Both the position numbers and the translations under genes were made by a program. Below are positions 61,325 through 64,000 of a DNA stretch of 64,000 nt, piece after piece. Source of the stretch: Vibrio mexicanus (lineage in GTDB: Bacteria > Pseudomonadota > Gammaproteobacteria > Enterobacterales > Vibrionaceae). Numbering within the stretch: the stretch's first letter is position 1; each line of letters starts with the position of its first letter. The DNA lies in the NCBI RefSeq assembly GCF_001012815.1, contig NZ_JYJP01000001.1:87453-151452 (forward strand), given 5' to 3'. A model generated the notes under the pieces. It saw only the letters and a list, made by a program, of their open reading frames with translations, ran no database searches and was not told where the DNA came from.

Positions 61325-62359
61325 ATGAAAAAGATTCTACTTACTTCAATCGTTGCTAGTCTGATTTCTGGTTCTGTTTTCGCGAATGAAACTGAAATAT
61401 CACGAGATAACTACGTTGTCGCTGAAACCAGTAAATACTTTGGTGTGACAGAGATGAAATCCGAAAATGGCGTGAATACATGGCGTCATTTCCGTACTCC
61501 ACCAAAAACAGAAGACCAGCCAATTGTGCGTATGAACCGCGACACCATTTACTCCACAGCGGTTGTGGATACGGAAAAAGGTGCAACCATTACACTGCCT
61601 GATTTTGGTGACCGCTTTACCATGGTTCAATTCACCGACGAGAACCACAACACTTTCGATATGATTTACACCCAAGGTAATGAAACGATTGAAGTGCCAC
61701 CAAGCACTAAGTTCATGTTCGTCTTAGTAAGAACCTACTTGGCAGACATTAATGATACCGCTGAAATCAAGCGCCTGAACGCTTTGCAAGATCAGTTGGT
61801 GATCACCGCTGGCTCAACCGACGATTACCCAATCTACGGAGGTTATGAACTGCCTGAACTCGTGAACAAGCTAGAGCCAGTGAAACGTGAAATCTTGGAT
61901 GAAATCGAATCAAGCGATGTCGAAGATTCAGAGTTTATGTTCGGTACGCCAGACTACACCACTAAGATTGGTCGCGAATATGGTGCAGCTTATGGTTGGG
62001 GCGGTGCAACGTTCAAAGACAACGTTTATCAGTATTCGAAAAATTTCTCTTCAACCCAATGTCATCAGACAACGTTTGAAGACCCAGAGAACGTAGGGTT
62101 CTGGTCACTCACTGTCTACAACGATGATGGCTTCATGTTCAATGACCTAGCAAACATGAATAACGGTGTGGCTGAGAAAAACAGTGATGGCACGTACACA
62201 GTCAGCTTTGGTTGTGGTGAAAATGCAATAAATAACATTCCACTTGATGGTTTGAAAGAAGGTCAAAAATGGAACGTGTTAGTTCGTCATTACACACCTT
62301 CTGAAAAGATGTTCAAAGAACACATTGACCCAAGTAAAACCATCGAACGTGTTCAATAG
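61325..62359 (+). CDS. Periplasmic DUF1254/DUF1214 protein
   Basis: The 344-residue protein has a signal peptide (MKKILLTSIVASLISGSVFA), an N-terminal DUF1254 region (VVAETSKYFGVTEMKSENGV, VRMNRDTIYSTAVVD) and a C-terminal DUF1214 region (TTFEDPENVGFWSLTVYNDD, CGENAINNI). GAGG lies before the ATG. The pair of domains is widespread in bacteria, but no biochemical role is firmly known. A truncated paralogue of the C-terminal half lies at 40588-41036. Confidence 0.87.
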   Translation: MKKILLTSIVASLISGSVFANETEISRDNYVVAETSKYFGVTEMKSENGVNTWRHFRTPPKTEDQPIVRMNRDTIYSTAVVDTEKGATITLPDFGDRFTMVQFTDENHNTFDMIYTQGNETIEVPPSTKFMFVLVRTYLADINDTAEIKRLNALQDQLVITAGSTDDYPIYGGYELPELVNKLEPVKREILDEIESSDVEDSEFMFGTPDYTTKIGREYGAAYGWGGATFKDNVYQYSKNFSSTQCHQTTFEDPENVGFWSLTVYNDDGFMFNDLANMNNGVAEKNSDGTYTVSFGCGENAINNIPLDGLKEGQKWNVLVRHYTPSEKMFKEHIDPSKTIERVQ

Positions 62360-62373
62360 GCAACTCTTCGTGT

Positions 62374-62408
62374 AGTAAACGACCAAGGTCTTAGCTTGGT
62401 CGTTTACT
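62374..62408. terminator. Strong terminator between DUF1254 and MerR-methyltransferase genes
   Basis: AGTAAACGACCAAG and CTTGGTCGTTTACT form a perfect 14-bp stem with a 7-base loop between two convergent genes. Confidence 0.87.
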
Positions 62409-62441
62409 TTAAGAATCATTCAATCGTTGGTAAGTCTCTCA

Positions 62442-63617
62442 CTACCTGTGTCCCTTAGCTAAAACAAACATGTGATAACCAAACTCATCAGCATGGTTAA
62501 GGCTCAAATTCACTTCGTGTTCGATGTCTTTGAACGCTTGCGTTTCAGCCATTGTCCCTCTTAGCTCGTCTAATCGTGCTGACAGCGGGCCATAGTAGTT
62601 CATCCAAGCTTCTTTGCTTTGTGGAAAATGAGCCACTACGTGATAACCGGCTTTTTCCATCTGCTCCAAACGTGTTTTAACCTGCTTAATGTCTGGATAT
62701 TCATTGTTCCAAAAGTCGATAGCAGTTTGACTAGGGTCTTCGGTGCGCCAAACCATATCGCTCACCATCAGACAACCTTTATCGACTAGTAGCGGCTTCC
62801 ACTGCTCGAGCGCTTTCTCAATACCCATGATGTAAGCACTGCCCTCTGCCCAGATCAAATCAAACGTGTTTGGGTCGAATGGCAGTGCCGTCATGCTTGC
62901 GCATTCCGTACTGAGCCTGTCATCCTGGCCATTTTGTTCAAATCGCTCACTTAGTCTGTCGAGTGCTGACTGCTCATTATCAATCGCCGTAATATGCGCT
63001 TGAGTGTTTTCAACCATCACTTGCGTGGCTAAGCCTTTACCGCAACCCACTTCTAAGATGTTGCTTGGCGCTTTAGGTAACGCATTAATAGCTTGTTTGG
63101 TATCTTCTTCACTGCCTGGCCCCCAGCGTTCAAGTGTTTCAAACACTGTCATAAAGTCAGCCATGTATTGTTCGTGTTCGTTCATGTCTTTTGATAACCA
63201 TTTCAATCGCAACGCTTCTTTCTCATTAAAGCCCTGCTTCATTAACCAATCTAAATGTGCATCTGGCGCTAGCTCATCTAGCCCTTTATGCCAAGAGGTT
63301 AAATCCCCCTCGCCTAACATCGCGGCCAGAAGGTCACGAGATTGTTGCTTGCGCGAAATCTCGTCATCCAATGTTTGCAACCGGCTTTGCAACAATGACC
63401 GGTCAATCTTTGCTTCCAAACACGCCTTGCACTCTTTTAGCGTTAAACCGGCAGCCAATAGCTGCTGGATCAATCGAACCCGCTGCAGATCTTTTTCGCC
63501 ATACACTCGATAGCCATTCGATAAACGCTGGCCACAAATCAGCCCTTGTTTTTCGTAGTAGAGCAAAGCTGTTCGAGACAACCCGACCTGTTTTGCTAAT
63601 TCAGATATCTGGTACAT
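62442..63617 (-). CDS. Fusion of a MerR-type DNA-binding domain with a SAM-dependent methyltransferase
   Basis: Residues 1-70 are a MerR winged helix-turn-helix (MYQISELAKQVGLSRTALLY then YEKQGLICGQRLSNGYRVYG), followed by a dimerising helix to about 105. Residues 120-391 form a class I methyltransferase with motif I SNILEVGCGKGLATQV (about 186-200), an acidic post-I strand HITAIDNEQSALD, and DLIWAEGSAYIMGIEKALEQ. The protein may methylate a small molecule and control genes in response. ATG 63617 gives the canonical MerR N-terminus. A promoter with the 19-bp spacer typical of MerR targets lies just upstream, so autoregulation is likely. No second target gene is obvious. Confidence 0.85.
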   Translation of the reverse strand: MYQISELAKQVGLSRTALLYYEKQGLICGQRLSNGYRVYGEKDLQRVRLIQQLLAAGLTLKECKACLEAKIDRSLLQSRLQTLDDEISRKQQSRDLLAAMLGEGDLTSWHKGLDELAPDAHLDWLMKQGFNEKEALRLKWLSKDMNEHEQYMADFMTVFETLERWGPGSEEDTKQAINALPKAPSNILEVGCGKGLATQVMVENTQAHITAIDNEQSALDRLSERFEQNGQDDRLSTECASMTALPFDPNTFDLIWAEGSAYIMGIEKALEQWKPLLVDKGCLMVSDMVWRTEDPSQTAIDFWNNEYPDIKQVKTRLEQMEKAGYHVVAHFPQSKEAWMNYYGPLSARLDELRGTMAETQAFKDIEHEVNLSLNHADEFGYHMFVLAKGHR

Positions 63618-63649
63618 ACGATTTCTCTTAATGTTCGTTGATGACATGG

Positions 63650-63680
63650 AATGTAAACTATAAAGCTGTAGACAGGTCAA
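63650..63680 (-). promoter_or_regulatory. MerR-type promoter with a 19-bp spacer
   Basis: On the minus strand TTGACC (63680-63675) and TACATT (63655-63650) are separated by 19 bases, the long spacer typical of promoters untwisted by MerR proteins. The start codon is 33 bases further on. Confidence 0.5.
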
Positions 63681-63846
63681 TGGCTAATTTATTTTGAATA
63701 GAAAACTGGAGAATCTTGCGTTTTTTGATTGCAGATACTGTGATGAGTTAACGAGGAATCACATTGAAGCCCTGTCTGAAAGATGTATAAAATGGTCTGT
63801 GTGCAAGTCCAAAAAGCAGTCCCTCTACCATCTGCTCTGTCACTTT

Positions 63847-63850
63847 GGAG
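63847..63850 (+). promoter_or_regulatory. Ribosome binding site of the patatin-like gene
   Basis: GGAG lies nine bases before ATG 63860 and supports that start. Confidence 0.55.
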
Positions 63851-63859
63851 ACCAAATCA

Positions 63860-64000
63860 ATGTCCCTATTCTCCCGCCTCTCGTTCAATAAAACGCCTCA
63901 TTTGGGCCTCACTCTATCTGGAGGGGGAGCGAAATGTTTGGCTCAAATTGGGATGCTGCAATATTTGACAGAACAAGGCATCAAAATCGACACCATTTCA
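63860..64000 (+). CDS. Patatin-like phospholipase, N-terminal part
   Basis: The frame from ATG 63860 is open to the window end (47 codons). It begins MSLFSRLSFNKTPHLGLTLS and continues with GGGAKCLAQIGMLQYL, the patatin oxyanion-hole motif GGGxK followed by the usual helix. The catalytic GxSxG would lie beyond the window. These enzymes cleave acyl chains from phospholipids. Confidence 0.75.
   Translation, partial: MSLFSRLSFNKTPHLGLTLSGGGAKCLAQIGMLQYLTEQGIKIDTIS

Noticed and set aside
63694..63968. Two short plus-strand ORFs at the window end
   Set aside because: They are in other frames than the patatin-like start at 63860, which has a ribosome binding site and the GGGxK motif.

Overview
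The window looks like part of a Vibrio genome. It carries a six-domain-type chitinase of Vibrio ChiA length (about 849 residues once one frameshift is repaired), a lamB-malM pair next to a glgX-type debranching enzyme, a GlyGly-CTERM serine protease, several cyclic-di-GMP proteins, a Rho-binding antiterminator and a short-terminator style typical of Vibrionaceae. The mix of transport, catabolism and sensory genes without core replication or ribosomal genes would fit the second chromosome of a Harveyi-clade Vibrio, but that placement is inference. No rRNA, tRNA, CRISPR array or intact insertion sequence was seen.

Layout. 1-0.36 kb: end of nagB. 0.6-2.4 kb: M28 lipoprotein peptidase with an out-of-frame His-rich tail. 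2.5-4.8 kb: decayed small ORFs and an MscS-type channel. 4.9-7.6 kb: tannase-family esterase and a LysR regulator. 7.7-11.6 kb: minus-strand run chaA-dedA-mgtE-marC. 11.9-16.4 kb: small hypothetical, a large TSP3-repeat lipoprotein and a LuxR-type regulator. 16.5-17.9 kb: OFA-type MFS carrier with a perfect FNR box upstream. 18.1-22.8 kb: malM-lamB and divergent glgX. 22.9-30.9 kb: diguanylate cyclase, PilZ protein, ChiA, DUF2057 protein and HD-GYP protein. 31.1-37.9 kb: acetyltransferase, SLC13 carrier, hydrolase, TetR, AEC carrier, acyltransferase 3, small membrane protein. 38.2-42.1 kb: orphan NlpC/P60-like protein, APH-like kinase, Rof, two gene remnants and azoreductase. 42.2-48.9 kb: a sugar-acid cluster (GntR, mannonate-dehydratase-family enzyme, PTS EIIBC, KDG kinase, KDPG aldolase, glycoporin). 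49-50.2 kb: amber-interrupted NIT-domain gene and an MCP remnant. 50.5-56.5 kb: small gene, GlyGly-CTERM protease between two 41-nt terminator repeats, msrA, and a PhnD-like plus GGDEF-EAL pair. 56.6-64 kb: PAP2 phosphatase, AbgB-type hydrolase, LysR, Tag glycosylase, DUF1254 protein, a MerR-methyltransferase fusion, and the start of a patatin-like phospholipase.

A striking property is that about twenty reading-frame breaks occur in otherwise well conserved genes. Most are repaired by adding back one base in a short homopolymer. This points to sequencing or assembly error more than to biological decay, so each such gene is annotated here over its full span with the break noted. Breaks that do not fit that pattern (the amber codon at 49698-49700, the MCP N-terminal loss at about 50205, the HlyD/DUF1214 scar near 41040, the PhnD 5-prime relic at 50844-50911) look like true genome change.

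Functionally, the window combines glycan use (ChiA, LamB/MalM/GlgX, NagB, the KDG/KDPG route), cation transport, and second-messenger signalling (three proteins that may make or break c-di-GMP plus one PilZ receptor). The best candidates for little-described biology are the PTS/ManD/KdgK/Eda cluster, the orphan NlpC/P60-like protein, the MerR-methyltransferase fusion with its own 19-bp-spacer promoter, the PhnD-like/GGDEF-EAL pair, and the repeat-flanked protease island.
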